DNA from: Strigamia acuminata
Taxonomy: Eukaryota; Arthropoda; Chilopoda; Geophilomorpha; Linotaeniidae
Length of the DNA stretch: 64,000 bases
Assembly: GCA_949358305.1 (NCBI GenBank)
Contig: OX442318.1
Span: 5,008,501 to 5,072,500 of the forward strand
Reading direction: 5' to 3'
Below the pieces are notes generated by a model that searched no databases, was not told the DNA's origin, and saw only the letters and a program-made list of their open reading frames with translations. The position numbers and the translations under genes were made by a program. Below, one piece after another: positions 30,601 to 43,565 of this stretch; position 1 is the first letter of the stretch, and every line of letters starts with the position of its first letter.

Positions 30601-33600
30601 GACATTTAGGTCTTATATTTCCAGACGAACTCTTCAGGTGCAATTTTGACGATGCCAATAAATGTGCTTGGCAATTATCAAAGAATGACAATCAGTATGA
30701 AGACTGGATAGTTAGCCATGGACTTGATGCAAATCACAAAGGACCAAATGTCGACCACACCACGAAGACTACTAAAGGTTGCATCTACAACTCCAAATTT
30801 GATGATTAATTTTATAAAAATTGTACATTTCTTTTAGGTTTCTATGCTCTTGCTGACAAGTCGTCAACAACCTTTAGAATGTCGACAAATGAAACCATTA
30901 AACACAGCAAAGCGGTTTGTTTTCAATTTTGGTACAACGCTTACAGCCCATCCTCATCCATGTATAAAAAGAAATAAGTTAACTGTTTTCTTGAATAATA
31001 ATCTTCAAATATTTTCCAATTAGACATCTTTTACAAATATTTCTGAGAACTGAAGATAAAAAAGAGACACTGGTGTGGAACGATACTGCAACGTCGGGCA
31101 GGGCATGGCAGTTTGCCCAAATACAAATAAGAAAAACCATCAAATATGAAGTAAGGTTGATATAGTTTTACTGGAATATGACGCCAATAAAGGCAACATT
31201 AATCACTCCAAAATGTCTAGATTATTTTTCAAGCCACGTTACAGAAAAATTCAAGTGGTTATATCGCTGTTGATGATGTCGTCCTGCTTAAAGAGGAATG
31301 CCCATGGATAAGTAGGATGAGTTGGTTTTAGACATTCTTAAGTCAGACTCAAACTGGAAAGTAGCAAGAAAAAAAATACAAAAATTTAAAACATACCAAA
31401 AAAGCCTTAAGACCCACAGTTTATTGAAAATGTCCTTCTTACAATATCCGAAAGATGTCCTTAGAAAATTCAAAAGATGTCATTAGGATATCTTGTGTGG
31501 ATTATTTCAGTTTGAATGTGACTATTATAGTATTTCCACCAATTGAAATAGCACATGCTCTAAACTTCCAATAGATACGTGTTCATTTGACAATGGTATG
31601 TGTGAATTTAGTCAACCAAGTACAAACTCCATAGACTGGACAATAACTCAAAACCAAAAGCCAAAGTATTTTCCAGTAGATCACACAACGAACACTAAAG
31701 AAGGCGGTTTGTAATCACTCAAAATGGCATGCCATAGATTACTAATGTATTACCGTGTTTTCTGTAGGAAATTATTTATACTTAAACACAACATCTAAAT
31801 CAGGCGCTACAAATGCTAGCTTGTTATCATCTTACCTGAGAGGCAAACAATGTGCACAATTCTGGTTCTACTCAACAAATGCAGGCAGCATACTTAATAT
31901 TCAGAAAATAACGAGCAGCAGTGCAGAACAGATTGCTGTTTTTGAATCAATTAGACAAAATATATGGTTGAGTGCAAGTGTAGAAGTAGAAGTCCATCGC
32001 AGAAGCATTTATCAAGTAAGCAGAAGCATTAAAATAAGGTTTGATAGAGTCATCTTAGGGTAACACCACATTGGCCACTACTACCTAACGGAAACTCTGT
32101 TAACAAATATTCAACTTGTCCTTCCCGTATTTACAATTATAAACCCCATCAAGTAATTGCATGTTTGTTCCAGATTTCATTTGATTTAATTCCTGGAAAA
32201 AGGGAAAGTCCCCTGGTTTTTGCACTTGATGATATTGAGATTACATCTGGCTCTTGTCATTCCAAACGTGAGTACTGGGCACTAAACAAACATCATAGGC
32301 TAGGTATTTAGGTGAAAGAATTTGGACAAACCCTAGATCAACTATGTTCAACAATTGTAATAATAAAAAAACTGTACGGTATAAAAGATAAAATGTTTAA
32401 AATGTTTTGATCAACGTGTGATACCGCTAGAAATTAATGCACAAAAGCATTTAGTGCGACGATTTGCATTCAAAGAACAATGTAAATATCAACGCTGAGC
32501 TTCCATATTTGTATTTCTCACTTTACAACAGATTTTTGCAACTTTGAGCAAGATATTTGTAACTGGCAAATTGATGAGCAGTCTGATGTAACTTGGGAGC
32601 GAAAAAATGGGTACAATGTTCAAAAGAACAACTACAATCAACTGCCAGATCACACATTAGGATTGCCAAGTGGTAATATACAACAAGCACAACAGGATAA
32701 CCCCACCGTCCCTATTGTATCTTTTGTAAATTTATACATGAGTAAAAATTATATTTTCTATAGGCCACACCCTGATGATTCAAACCTATGAACAAATGAA
32801 TGGTGCCGCCGCAATTTTGATCTCTCCAATAGTACCAAAAGATTACAATTGTTTCAGGTAGGTTAATTAAAGATTTACAAGTCCATAACGTAGGGTTTCA
32901 ATATCAAAATTTATCATTTATATAGTTTTTGGTATTTCACCAATAATGTTAAAATTGGCACGTTTGAAATTGTAAAGCATACAACAGCATTCGAAGATCC
33001 ACCGTTGTTAGCCGAAAAATTAATAACAGAAGAAAGGAAATGGGTTCAAGTAAAAATTGATACTAATGCTACAACTGATCTGAACTTCAAGGTAAATACC
33101 CCATACCTCATTAGAGCAAATGACTAAAAGTTGCAAAGACTGTGTGGTGTATTTGCACCACAAGGAATTGTGCAGGTTTGAGCACAATTAGGAAGTGCAT
33201 TGTATTGGTATTGGTATTGGTATTGGTATTGGTATTGGTAACAATACAATGCACAAAGCATCTTGCAGCTTCCATATTTTTCCCTAGTAACGGTTGGCCA
33301 GATAATGAACAATAAAGGATTTTCACTTCTATTGGAAGAGTGAAAGAGGAATAAGGTTAGGCATAAACCTTGGTCTGTTTATTTTACATCATGAAGCCAA
33401 AAATGTAATACAGTGTAAACTATCCGCTGAGATAATCCACTAATTCTCATTGGTCAGCGGATAACCCTGGACATCCCATAGTCTGTAAACATCCAACACG
33501 AGTTTGCTCTAACAAAAAAGCACTGAATTTGGAGACAGTAGTGTAGATCAGCGGTCGGCAACTGGCAGCCCGCGGTCCGGATACGGACCGCGGAAGGTTG

Positions 33601-36600
33601 AATCTTGGACCGCAGTGACGTTTTAGCAACGTTTTTCCCTCGGTTTCTTCGTTTTTCCGGTGTTTTTTTCTTGTTTTTCGTGTTTTTTTCTTTTTTTTTT
33701 AGGTTTTATTGGTATTTTTTGGGTTGTGTGTGTTTATTGGGGGGTTTATTTGGTTTTTAAGTGTTTATTCCGTTTTCTTAGGCTTTTAGTAAGGTTTTTA
33801 AGTGTTTTTTTTTTGGACCTCGATAAAAATTTTCAATTGTATCCGGACCCCACTTAAAATTACTTGCCGACCCCTGGTGTAGATTGTAAAACTTCATTAT
33901 TCCTTTGTCTATTTTTGTCCACAGTTGAGTGTAGCGTTTTACTTTTACAACGATAGACCTGATTCATTTATATTACTTGATGACTTCTTCTTTGATACCA
34001 AATATTGCCAATGTAAGAAACTAACTATGATTATGATGGTATTCTCCTGTTACCAATAAAAAATTTCTTTTCCAGACTCTGAAGTGAACATTCCAGAATC
34101 AGTGTGCAACTTTACTTCCTCCGACAACAAAAATTGCACAAGTTGCAACTTTGAAAATGGGACATGCAATTATAATGATGCAAGTGAAAATACCTACCAC
34201 TGGAGAATAGGAAATCAAACTGAAGCAAGCACTTTCACAAGTGGAGCATTAGATACAGTTGACCACACAACAGGAACAAATAAAGGCAAATCTACAATGG
34301 ATTTATAATGTCAAAGAAGCAAAATGTTATAAAAACTATTTCCTCCAATAGGTCATTTCATGTATGCAGCTGTAAAAGGATCACCATTTGAATATGCAAC
34401 TGCCAAACTGCATTCTCCCAGATATGAATACGCAACTGCAACATGTCACATGTTATTTTGGATTTTCCTTCCATCAGGAGGTACGGCATTACGATATAGA
34501 TAATTAACTGTATGTCTTATCCATTTGTGAAACAGCTACTTCAGAGAATGCGTTGGATATTTCAATTGTATACCTAACTGGAGATGAGGCATTAAAAATC
34601 AGAACCGTTGATGGCGTTGCAGGAGAATGGGCTTTGGTTTCAGTTTACATTGGAAACATTCACCAACCATTTAGGGTAAGAAAGCTATTACACCATAACA
34701 AATATTACATTTTACTAATTGTGCACGCTACCTAGATCGAATTAGAGGCAATTAATTACTATCAAGGTGAGGAAAACATTGCTGTTGATGACATTAAGAT
34801 GGTCGATTGTGGTTATAACAATAAAGGTAAACACCTTTTTAAAGCCAATAATGTTGTCCTGAAATTGTGTTTTCCATTTCTTTTTAGTGTTTGAAACCTG
34901 CAGCTCAGAAGAAATCCGCTGTAGCAATGAACGAAAATCAGTATGCATAAGTCGTTCGCAAGAATGTGATTTTAACATTGACTGCATAAGTGGCACCGAT
35001 GAAACAAATTGCAGTAAATAAGATTCAGAAAAGCACAGTACTAACTGTGTCGCAATGTAGAACTGCGTGTGGAGAGGATTGTTTTTATTCTTATTTTGAT
35101 TTCGACTGACCAACAGCCAAACGGCTCACACTGGTCATACTGGGATGGTTGTTCCAGCACTATCTCCAAATGGGAATTGTTTTCCATCATGGCATTGTTG
35201 TAGTTGCTATCTCTTGATAGAAATTGTTTTCCATCGCAGCATTGTTGTTGTTGTTGTGACTTCTGCAACACGGATAGTGTTGGATTGTCCTCTTAGACTT
35301 AGTTCTACATCAAAACTAATCACAGTTAAACGGAGTAGTGTGGACATAGGCCGAATTACATTGCTTACACTGTATATGTATACAAATATAATATTTAAGT
35401 GATATATTCCTTCTTTTACCAGCAACAAAAAATTATACCATGTGTGATTTCGAAGACAACAACATATGTGTTTGGACAACTATGTGGGATGGCTGGAAGT
35501 TGTTAAAAGCTGACACTTACCATGAAACAAGGGATCATACAACAAATTCTCGAGAAGGTATTTTAATTTTACCGCCTGACCATTGCTGACGCTGTCAATA
35601 TAAATTTATCATTTTTAGGAAGTTTCCTAATAGCGGAATACATAAGTTGGACGTCATCACAAACAAACAGCCGTACATTTAAAGCCGGGAACTGCACTGT
35701 AAAATTATTTTTATTTTTATTATCTAGTGTTGTTACATTGCTTAATACTTCTCCATTTTCTAGATGAGATTTCACTATCTTCTTGGTGGAAATGGAAGAC
35801 AGCAATTTAAGGTGTCAACCATAACTGCCAGTAGTCCCGAAAAAGTGTGGTTTAGCAGAGACAGAAAATGGGGAAATTACTTTCTAAGAGAAGAAATTCA
35901 GTTTAAAATGGATACTGACTTCATTGTAATACCACACACAGCTCACCGACTTCCTCAATTTTTAATAGAAATAAATTTAATCTTTTTTAGATATCGCTGG
36001 AATCTGATATAAGACATTACTCCGGTTATGTACTTGTAGATGATATCTCATTTGATCCAAACTGCCAATTTGCGGAAAGTAAGTGATGACTAGCATGAAA
36101 AACGTTGAAGATTCACTGTACTTCACTTAGCTCTGCACCCTGGGTTGATTAATCCCACGTACAATGTTGTTAAAATGCCCACCCACCTAAGGTCCATCTG
36201 GTCACTTACATAGGTTACACCAGATCCAACACCATGCTATTGGGTGTCAGAGTGGTGAATAGAGAGAAATTCAGACATGTGCAGAGCAAAACTGCTCTCT
36301 TTGGCTCCGTCCTTCTCCTTGATAGAATTGGGACAAACTAAAGCCATTGGCCAGTGTATGCCAGTGAGCCACGACCAACCTTAGCAGGCCAGGCAGTCAC
36401 AGTTCCACTAATGTACCTGCTCTGCTTATGTGTACCCACACGATGCAGAATTCCTAATGGAATTGATACTACTGAAGTGTTCTTCACTTCAATGCACATC
36501 ACTTGTTACTTGTTAATTTGTGACACTGGCCTTTCTGCAGCGCCATATGTTACTTTGATTAAACTAGTCAGTTATGTAAATTTCAACTACACCAACGATC

Positions 36601-39600
36601 ACGTTATTTGCATGCTCCAATACAGTTTCAAATACTTAGTCAAGACAGACTAAATACAATATTTTTTATGTTTGTAGAAAAATTGGAGGAAACATTTTCT
36701 TCAGATTGCTTGGAGGAACAATTTCCATGTGGCGATGACACATGTGTAAAGAAAACTTCAGTTTGTGACTTTCATGACGACTGCAAAAATGGTTATGATG
36801 AAATAAATTGTGGTAAGTCATATCTTTACTTAAGATTAATTGAACACTAAATTAATCCAAACATTTAAATTTACCTTTTTGATAATGAATATGAAAACGG
36901 ATTGCCATCAAAATCCATAAGAAAAATTATACTCCGTATTTAAATACTTGTGAAAAAACTTTTTCACAGGTACTTGTGACTTTGAGAATGGAGAATGTGG
37001 TTGGTCGGATTCAGGCGTAGGAAGATATAGATGGAAAAGAATGAATGGTCCTTTGGGAAATCCAGTCACAGCAGGTCCACCTGAGGGGTTCATGAGGGTA
37101 GTCTCAATAATGAATTGTAATATTTTAATATAAATGTCAAGTTTATTTATCACTAATTAATTGCATGCTTAATCCTCACAGCACATTCTGCTTTGCCAAA
37201 TGCATACCTAGAATCTGCAGTTTTAGGAAAAACTGCAACAACATGTAAAATCAGCTTCAGATACTACACAGACAACAATGATGGTATAAAATCAAATATG
37301 ATTACTGTTAACATTGCTTGTATTGTTATTTCTATTTGGTTACCAGGCATGTTCAAGATAAGTGTTAGAAATATGAAAAGATGGGAAAGTGGTTTTGAAA
37401 AGACCATTGCTGTTCTCAACAGCAACAACCTAAGCCATACTTGGATAAATCGAACCATTCCTTTAGGGAGTTTTCAACCAGGTTATCAGGTAACAAACTT
37501 GTAGAATGCTTAACCAATATGAAATTTGAACAACGTCACACAAAGTGCATCTCTCCTATTCTCACTCTGTGCCTTCGTGACAATAATTGAATTAATTAGT
37601 TCAATTTGAACCTATTTACTTCTTGTATATCACAAGTCTCAAAATCAACTAAGAGAGCTTCTTACAATGATCATTGTCAGTAAGCAATTATCCAATAATT
37701 TACATTTCCTACAGATTGTATTTGAAGCTGATGTCGAGGAAGATCGCTGGAACACCTTCGCACCAGACATTCGGATTGCCGACGTGAAATTCACTGACTG
37801 TGATGCTGCAACAGAAACCACAAGTGTTGCCTACTCCAATTTAAACTGTACTTTCGAAGATGGAAATACTTGCCACTGGTATCAAGAAATAATGGAAGAT
37901 AATTTGGATTGGGCCACTACTACAGGACTTACCAATGGCACTGGTCCAGGAAGTGATCACACTAACAATGGCAAAGGTTTAACCCCTGCATTGATTTAAA
38001 ATTAACACAAAAACTAAATCAGCCATTTGATTTCAGGTCATTACCTTTATGTTTCAACCTTTACTCCTGGTATCTATACTTCAGGTCTGGATGCTAAACT
38101 TAACTCTCCATTGATGCCGGCAACAATCGGTCAGTCGTGCCTTACCTTCTGGTACCACATGTTTGGAGAAAATATTGGGACAATTGGAGTTGCTGTTGTT
38201 AATGATACTGACAAAGCTGAAATATGGGTTCAGCATGAAAGTGAAGGAAATATTTGGCAACCTGCTTTCGTAAACATTGACAAACAATTAGGAAATTACG
38301 TAAGTTAAAGAACAGTAGTCTAGTTTGTTTTGACTTATTTCAATAACTACTTCTAGCATATAGAAATATGGGGCATGGTAGAATCCAAATCTCCACATAT
38401 AATTGCCATTGATGATATAGAATATTCCAATTCGTCTTGCATATCAGGAACATGTAAGCACTGAATGGATAATGTTGTACCGTAGCTGGCAGAACCCAAA
38501 ATCAAACTTAGTTTACTGTTAAAATACATTGTTTCAGATGAAATCAATTTTGAATCTAATGATGGTGGCTGGGTGCACAATTTCTCAACAACAAAAGAGG
38601 AGTGGAAAGTAATAAGAATGAATCAACAACTCAAAGGTGTAGATCATACAACACACACTCAATATGGTAAGTCCACACACATTTCAAATATTGAACTTCT
38701 GATTTCACAGATTGTACAATTTCCAGGTCATGCCTTGAACTTCAATGGAAAAGAAGGAGCAACCGCCGTTGTAAACAACCCGACCAAGTTTCAGTCCTCG
38801 GACAAAGGAAGCTGTTTTCAGTTTTGGTACATGATGACCGACGATGAAAATTCAAATCTTGTAGTTGCACGAATAGTTGACTCAATAAGAATACACAAAT
38901 GGTATCAAACATACAATCCTTATGAATGGCATTTTGGTCAAATTTCAATCCCACCAAACAAGACTTTCCAAGTAAGCCAAGACTACAGTCACCCCTCCAT
39001 TAGTGAGAGGGATAGATTTTGTGAAGCCATCATAAAAATTTTATTCTAAACTAAAATTCCAAACTTTCAGATTGATTTCCGGGGAACGGTAATGAGCCTT
39101 CAGAAAGATAGCCATAGTTTCTTCCTCGATGATTTTATTATTCGGAACGAATCTTGCTTGCCAGATGGTTCTTGTGATTTTGAAAGCTCTTCTTGCGGCT
39201 GGAGTCCATATTACTCCGCTAGAAACATAAAGTGGTTAAGAAGTGGTGCCGCTACACCGTCTAAGTTATCCGGCCCTGAAGTAGATGCTACAGGCAACAA
39301 AGAAGGATCTTACATGTTTCTTGCTTCCGTCTTGGGTATCAGTGGACAAGCTGATATAAGAAGTTCGCAATTACAAACTGAAAACAACATCTCCTGTTTC
39401 AGCTTTTATTACCATATCAGTGGACCCAGTAAGCAATAGGAAAACACTGAAGCTCATAAATATACTAAAATTTGTCATTTATCATTTAGATGTAGGATCT
39501 TTAAGTGTTGAAGTGATTTTGTCGAACTACGATACAATAAACATTTTTAAAGTCACAGGCCCCAGAGAGAAAAAGTGGATCCCAGTACATTTGGAAATCC

Positions 39601-41559
39601 ATGATCTAACAGAATTCTACTTTGTAAGACCGGTGTTCTTTGTCAGTACCGTTCAATTTCGTTATAACAATCTACAGAAGTGTGGAAAACTAAGAAACCT
39701 CTAATCTTGCCATGCCTGTGTTTTCTGTAAACTATAACACCCGATAGATGTGTGAAGAGTTCCTATTCAAACTTTTAACAACTAGCATTCTTAATTAAGA
39801 TTTACTAATGAACATCATAACTTACCTAAGGTCTCCATAGCTTTGTATCATTTCTCCCAAGTTGAATTTATCCTCCTCACAAACCGAATCTTACCACTAA
39901 TTACACCCTCCCAAACATCCATAATCAACCTAGGTAAACCCTCGCAAACCTCCATGTAAGAAAAATCCCTTACAACACTTTTTAAGATTCATTATGCCGA
40001 AATTGAACTGCAATATTTAATTGCTAACAAAATTAATCACGTTTGTTTTTCTATTACACTAAGATAAGAGTATTGGGCAGTCTAAATAAAAGTCCGATGG
40101 GAAACATAGCGATTGATAACTTCACTGTTACTCCTGACATTTGTCCACAAAAGATGGTACAACCACTTACCACAACTACTTCGACTACTACCACAACTAC
40201 TACCATAACTACTACCACGACTACAGCTATTCCGACGACAACGATTAAAATTATATCTGAAACCACCAAACAGACTCAACGAATAACAAGTGCAACTACC
40301 AAACAACCTGCTGTCACAACATCAACAAAAATAATAACAAAACCAGTAACTGAAAAAACTACCACTGAAATTTTAACCAAAACCTCAACTTCGTCAACAG
40401 CAGGATGTTCTGCCAATGAACTTTCATGCAGTCCAAGTGATAAATGTATCAAAAGTGTCTACTGGTGTGATGGGAACAAAGATTGCCCAGACGGAGAAGA
40501 TGAAAAAATATGTGGTAATCAACAAATTTCCTCTGGATTTCTATAAGATTAAGAAAATTTACCTTTATATTTACAGAAGAAAGAACGTGCCCCCAAGGAC
40601 AATTTTCTTGTTCTTCGGAACCGGGCACATGTATTGACAAAAAAAAGCTCTGTGATGGATCCTCTGACTGCACTGACAGATCAGATGAAAGTCAATGTGG
40701 TAAGTCAATACAACCAAACAGATTTGAATCAATCCCACAATTCACCTGTTTTGACCACAAGTCAAATTTACGTTAAGCGTAAACTGACAATCACATAGAC
40801 TTTAATTTTACTTTTAACAACTATTTTGTTTCAGAATGTTACTTAGATTTATGCTTGAATGAAGCAACCTGCACCAAAGAGGAAAAACTAGCTGTTTGTA
40901 ATTGTGCCGGCAACTTTGGCGGAAACCGGTGCCAATTAGCATTGACAAGCAAACCTGACTCATCATCTGGTAAGATCTAACAAACCACATTTTAGCAAAT
41001 CCAACCCAATTCTATGATTTTTAGGCCAAGGATGGATAGCAGGTGTGGTCATAGGTTGTCTTTTGGCCATTGGATTGGGCATTGCATTCTACTGGAAGAA
41101 ATACAGACACCCAAAGTAAAATATCAATGAAATTATTCAATTCACTTGAATTTACAGTTACAATTTATGCTTATTTCCAATGTTAATAATTCATTTTTAT
41201 TTTGAAAAGTATTACTGAAAACACTCCAATGACAATTAACAATCCAACGTACGAGTTTGCCACTGAAGCTCCCGAATATGATTCGGTAAGAAATGTCTAG
41301 CATTGATCTCAAGCTACAACTGGGGGATCATGAAAATTTTAAATACAGCCCCCCCCCCCCCCCCGGTCTTAAGAAATTTTTAAAATAAATGTTATTTTTG
41401 TTTTAATTTAAGGATCCAGATACTACAGTACCCCCAAATGTGGCTGATGAAACAACTGATGTAAGTAATATAAAACCGTACAATCATTTTACATTATTTA
41501 CTTGGTAATTTATCCACTTTCAGGGAGGCGGAGTTGTGAATCCACTTTACTCCAAATAA
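24536..41559 (+). CDS. Gene 3: giant MAM/LDLa/EGF type I membrane receptor (copy B)
   Basis: This is the second full tandem copy, with the same module order as gene 2. Exon 1 is 24536-24581 ([16 protein letters not shown]) and exon 2 is 24644-24676. MAM1-MAM8 span 24795-31311, MAM9-MAM11 31575-34826, LDLa1 34888-35013, MAM12 35423-36078, LDLa2 36678-36812, MAM13-MAM16 36970-40150, the Thr-rich stalk plus LDLa3 40150-40514, LDLa4 40577-40699, EGF 40835-40969, the transmembrane helix 41025-41115, and tail exons about 41210-41285, 41413-41459 and 41523-41559. MAM2 carries an extra lysine run (six Lys near 26011-26030). The Thr-rich stalk is longer than in gene 2. All modules examined stay in frame. 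The role is as inferred for gene 2: an adhesive or endocytic surface receptor. Confidence 0.85.
24795..31311 (+). other. Gene 3 MAM1-MAM8 coding block
   Basis: Approximate modules are MAM1 24795-25472, MAM2 25862-26510, MAM3 26565-27100 (internal intron 26880-26941), MAM4 27165-27818, linker 27985-28053, MAM5 28121-28745, MAM6 28817-29364, MAM7 29365-30317, linker 30397-30432 and MAM8 30625-31311. MAM2 contains KKKKKK where gene 2 has GEI. The MAM4 intron 27306-27395 is 90 nt and free of stop codons in frame. Confidence 0.8.
33190..33252. repeat. TTGGTA hexanucleotide repeat inside a hairpin
   Basis: Six or so copies of TTGGTA are flanked by inverted arms GTGCATTGTATT and AATACAATGCAC, in the last MAM10 intron of gene 3. 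Confidence 0.75.
33549..33876. mobile_element. hAT-like MITE in gene 3 intron
   Basis: The ends CAGCGGTCGGCAA and TTGCCGACCCCTG are inverted and an exact 8-bp duplication GTGTAGAT flanks them (33541-33548 and 33877-33884). These are the diagnostic features of hAT elements. The interior is T-rich and non-coding. Confidence 0.88.
35041..35400. other. Long intron between LDLa1 and MAM12 of gene 3
   Basis: It holds an imperfect direct repeat of about 70 bp (GAATTGTTTTCCATC ... GGCATTGTTGTAG and GAAATTGTTTTCCATC ... GCATTGTTGTTG). No gene is seen. Confidence 0.45.
36085..36660. other. Unassigned insertion in gene 3 intron
   Basis: Relative to the ~85-bp introns at this place in genes 2 and 4, gene 3 has about 500 extra bases of more balanced composition. 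I see no clear terminal repeats, coding frame or tRNA-like head. Confidence 0.45.
36970..40150 (+). other. Gene 3 MAM13-MAM16 coding block
   Basis: MAM13 starts at 36970 (first exon to 37116), MAM14 lies in exons 37715-37975, 38037-38300 and about 38357-38453, MAM15 starts at 38538 (second exon about 38728-38970), and MAM16 runs from within exon 39071-39428 through about 39490-39623 into exon 40064-40514. MAM15 again lacks the N-terminal cysteine pair. Confidence 0.75.
40150..41559 (+). other. Gene 3 Thr-rich stalk, LDLa3-4, EGF, TM and tail
   Basis: The stalk has two long Thr blocks separated by AIPTTTIKI and is about 20 residues longer than in gene 2. LDLa3 ends at 40514, LDLa4 is 40577-40699 and EGF 40835-40969 (CYLDLC ... 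[12 protein letters not shown]). The TM exon is 41025-41115 ([20 protein letters not shown]). Tail exons encode NPTYEF and NPLYSK. Confidence 0.8.
41349..41365 (+). repeat. Poly-C tract in gene 3 tail intron
   Basis: A run of about 16 C lies between the first and second tail exons. Such runs are prone to slippage and to assembly error. Confidence 0.8.
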
Positions 41560-41818
41560 ACCACTAATTTTTTCTGCACCTTTTTTTTGTAAATATAAAA
41601 ATTTATTAATAATTTTAAGTTAAAAAAAAAAAAAAAAAATTTCTTTTTGAAACACCTATTATCAATTTAAAAAACAAAATCTGTGAAGCTACTACTCCAT
41701 TTTGGACATTCTGTGATGTAACAGCTACAATAGCGTCCTCTACGTGAAAAACATTACCGGTTTTCCTAATTACAAAGTTAACTGACAGTTAAAAGGAAAC
41801 GAAAAATATGGTTTTAAA

Positions 41819-42360
41819 TAATAAGTGGCAATGTGCTTAAGTATCATTTCCTAGTAGTAAATCAGCATGTCAAGTTGATGCTAGCAAACCATTGCTGCAG
41901 ATGATATTGTTAGGAATAATTTATTGTATTTATTAATTTTAATTGTCTTATAGTTTTAAATAATGTAATGATATAATTGTTGATCGATTTTTGTTGGTTT
42001 TGCTCGTTCTCAAAATGTTCTAAGAAACTGAGACATTCTGTGTGTAAATTTTATTGACGTTAAACATGAAATTAAAGGAAAAGTGGATTAGTTTAAAGAT
42101 GGGTAAATACTTATTTTAAATACAAACAAACTAACAATATTGCTATCACAGATAATTTATCATCTGGTAAGAAAATCTTAAAAATATATATTATATATTA
42201 TATATTATATATGGTATATAACTTTATTTATTTATTTAATTTAATTAATTTATTCATTTAGTTAATTTAATTTAATTATTTAATTATAATTTTATTTATA
42301 ATTTATTTATAATTTGAATTTAATTTCTACAGAAACTCCAGAGAATTAAGTTTAGCATGG
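41819..42360 (+). pseudogene. Decayed MAM4 exon and linker, gene 1-like relic (3/4 spacer)
   Basis: Bases 41819-41930 match the MAM4 third exon (TAAGTATCATTTCCTAG, GATGATATTGTTA). Bases 42134-42180 repeat its splice-donor end (CACAGATAATTTAT ... GGTAAG). Bases 42329-42355 match the linker start. AT-rich sequence, including an ATATT run near 42185-42215, interrupts it. Confidence 0.65.
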
Positions 42361-42409
42361 AAAAATAATTTATTGATTTGTTACAAAATCGTATTTAAAA
42401 AAAATAATA

Positions 42410-42530
42410 AACCGATAGAGACTGAAATTTGTAAAAAAATTTTACGACATTCATAAAATACTCAGGCTGTCTCATCATTTAGTGGAATAATTTCTTCGTA
42501 GAGGTCGCCACATAACTATAAACTTTTTTA
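42410..42530 (+). pseudogene. 3' flank relic of a gene 1-like copy (3/4 spacer)
   Basis: This aligns with sequence beyond the gene 1 stop (about 4634-4770): CATAAAATACTCAGG, ATCATTTAGTGGAATAAT and GTAGAGGTC occur in the same order. It is non-coding. Confidence 0.65.
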
Positions 42531-42584
42531 ATCAGAACACCACTATGTACCTGAATACCACAAATCAACTCCCTTTAGGCAGAT

Positions 42585-43565
42585 CGGGGCCGCATTTAGA
42601 GTCGCGAAACAACAAATCGCGAATCCAGAAATCGCGATTTTTTTTGCTGTTAGACAGCATAACGCGAATCCAATGTACCGCGAATCCATGAATCGCAAAA
42701 AAACAAATTGCGAAAAAAGAAGAGAGAACGCAAAATTGGATTAAAAATGAAACCCGTCGCGGCCGTCAGCTTTCTACGGTCAGTCGTCCACGGGCGCCAC
42801 ACACGCGGTGTACGGCAGCAAAGTTTTAAGGGTGCCGTTTTCATCACATTTTTTTTTTCTGTTAGCATGTAACGTCAACGGTGGGTCACTATTGAAGCAA
42901 TTAGAAGATGAAATTGAAATGTTATATTTATTCATTATTTATTTATTTTTATATATAATTTGTTAATTATCTCAATTATGAGAACGCTGACTCCGAAAAA
43001 TAACAATGACCGACCAACTGATCCCCAACACACGCTGCTAGTTCTAATTCTAATTTATTGTATTCGTACAATTTCGGGATGTGCGCTTTTTGGGGAGGTC
43101 CTACAGACGTTCATACGAACGTAACGAAAACGCTATCGTGTTTATGGTGTTGACATTTATCTATTTATCTACAAATTTTATTTACCTAAAAAATTTTAAA
43201 AACAAAATAAACTGAAAGAAACCACATCAGCCAGAATGATACGTTTTATTATTCACGAGTGTTTTAAGTCATATGACTCTAGGCAACTAGTGCCTAAAAC
43301 TGCACATAGGACCCTTCCAATTCACGATGCCATTCAAAATTATCTACGTTGTTGTTAGTTTACAGAATCCCGTTAATCTACTGTTGGCTGATGATTGACA
43401 AGTGGGTTGTTTCCTTTTTTCGCGATATATTTCTTCGCGATATATTCCTTCGCGTTTTAGATTTTTCGCGTTTTAGCTATTTCGCGTTTTAATTTTTTCG
43501 CGATTGGTTTATTCGCAATATATTATATTCGCGATATATTTTTTCGCGACAGTAGCGCCACCCCG
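42585..43565. mobile_element. DNA element with TCGCGA-rich ends, 3/4 spacer
   Basis: It starts CGGGGCCGC and ends with the inverted GCGCCACCCCG, with GCAGAT directly repeated at both flanks (42579-42584 and 43566-43571). Removing it restores alignment with the gene 2/3 spacer. Both ends carry clusters of TCGCGA words (TTCGCGATATAT, AATCGCGAA). No transposase frame is visible. Confidence 0.65.

Larger units (their letters stand above)
31575..34826 (+). other. Gene 3 MAM9-MAM11 coding block
   Basis: MAM9 is 31575-32267, MAM10 32532-34012 (exons about 32532-32672, 32763-32857, 32926-33091 and 33925-34012), and MAM11 34076-34826. The last MAM10 intron (33092-33924) is enlarged by a hexanucleotide repeat and a hAT-like element. 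The first MAM11 intron starts with a GC donor (AAAG|GCAAAT). Confidence 0.75.
34888..36812 (+). other. Gene 3 LDLa1-MAM12-LDLa2 block
   Basis: LDLa1 is 34888-35013 ([10 protein letters not shown]), MAM12 35423-36078 ([12 protein letters not shown]) and LDLa2 36678-36812 ([23 protein letters not shown]). The 36079-36677 intron is about 600 bp and holds unassigned sequence not present in genes 2 or 4, probably an insertion. Confidence 0.8.

Noticed and set aside
35145-35479. Overlapping frames on both strands in a gene 3 intron
   Set aside because: No domain is recognisable; the region is an imperfect duplication of TTGTTG-rich DNA and is not conserved in genes 2 or 4.
36085-36660. Possible SINE in a gene 3 intron
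   Set aside because: I could not find convincing A and B boxes or a tail, so I left it as an unassigned insertion.
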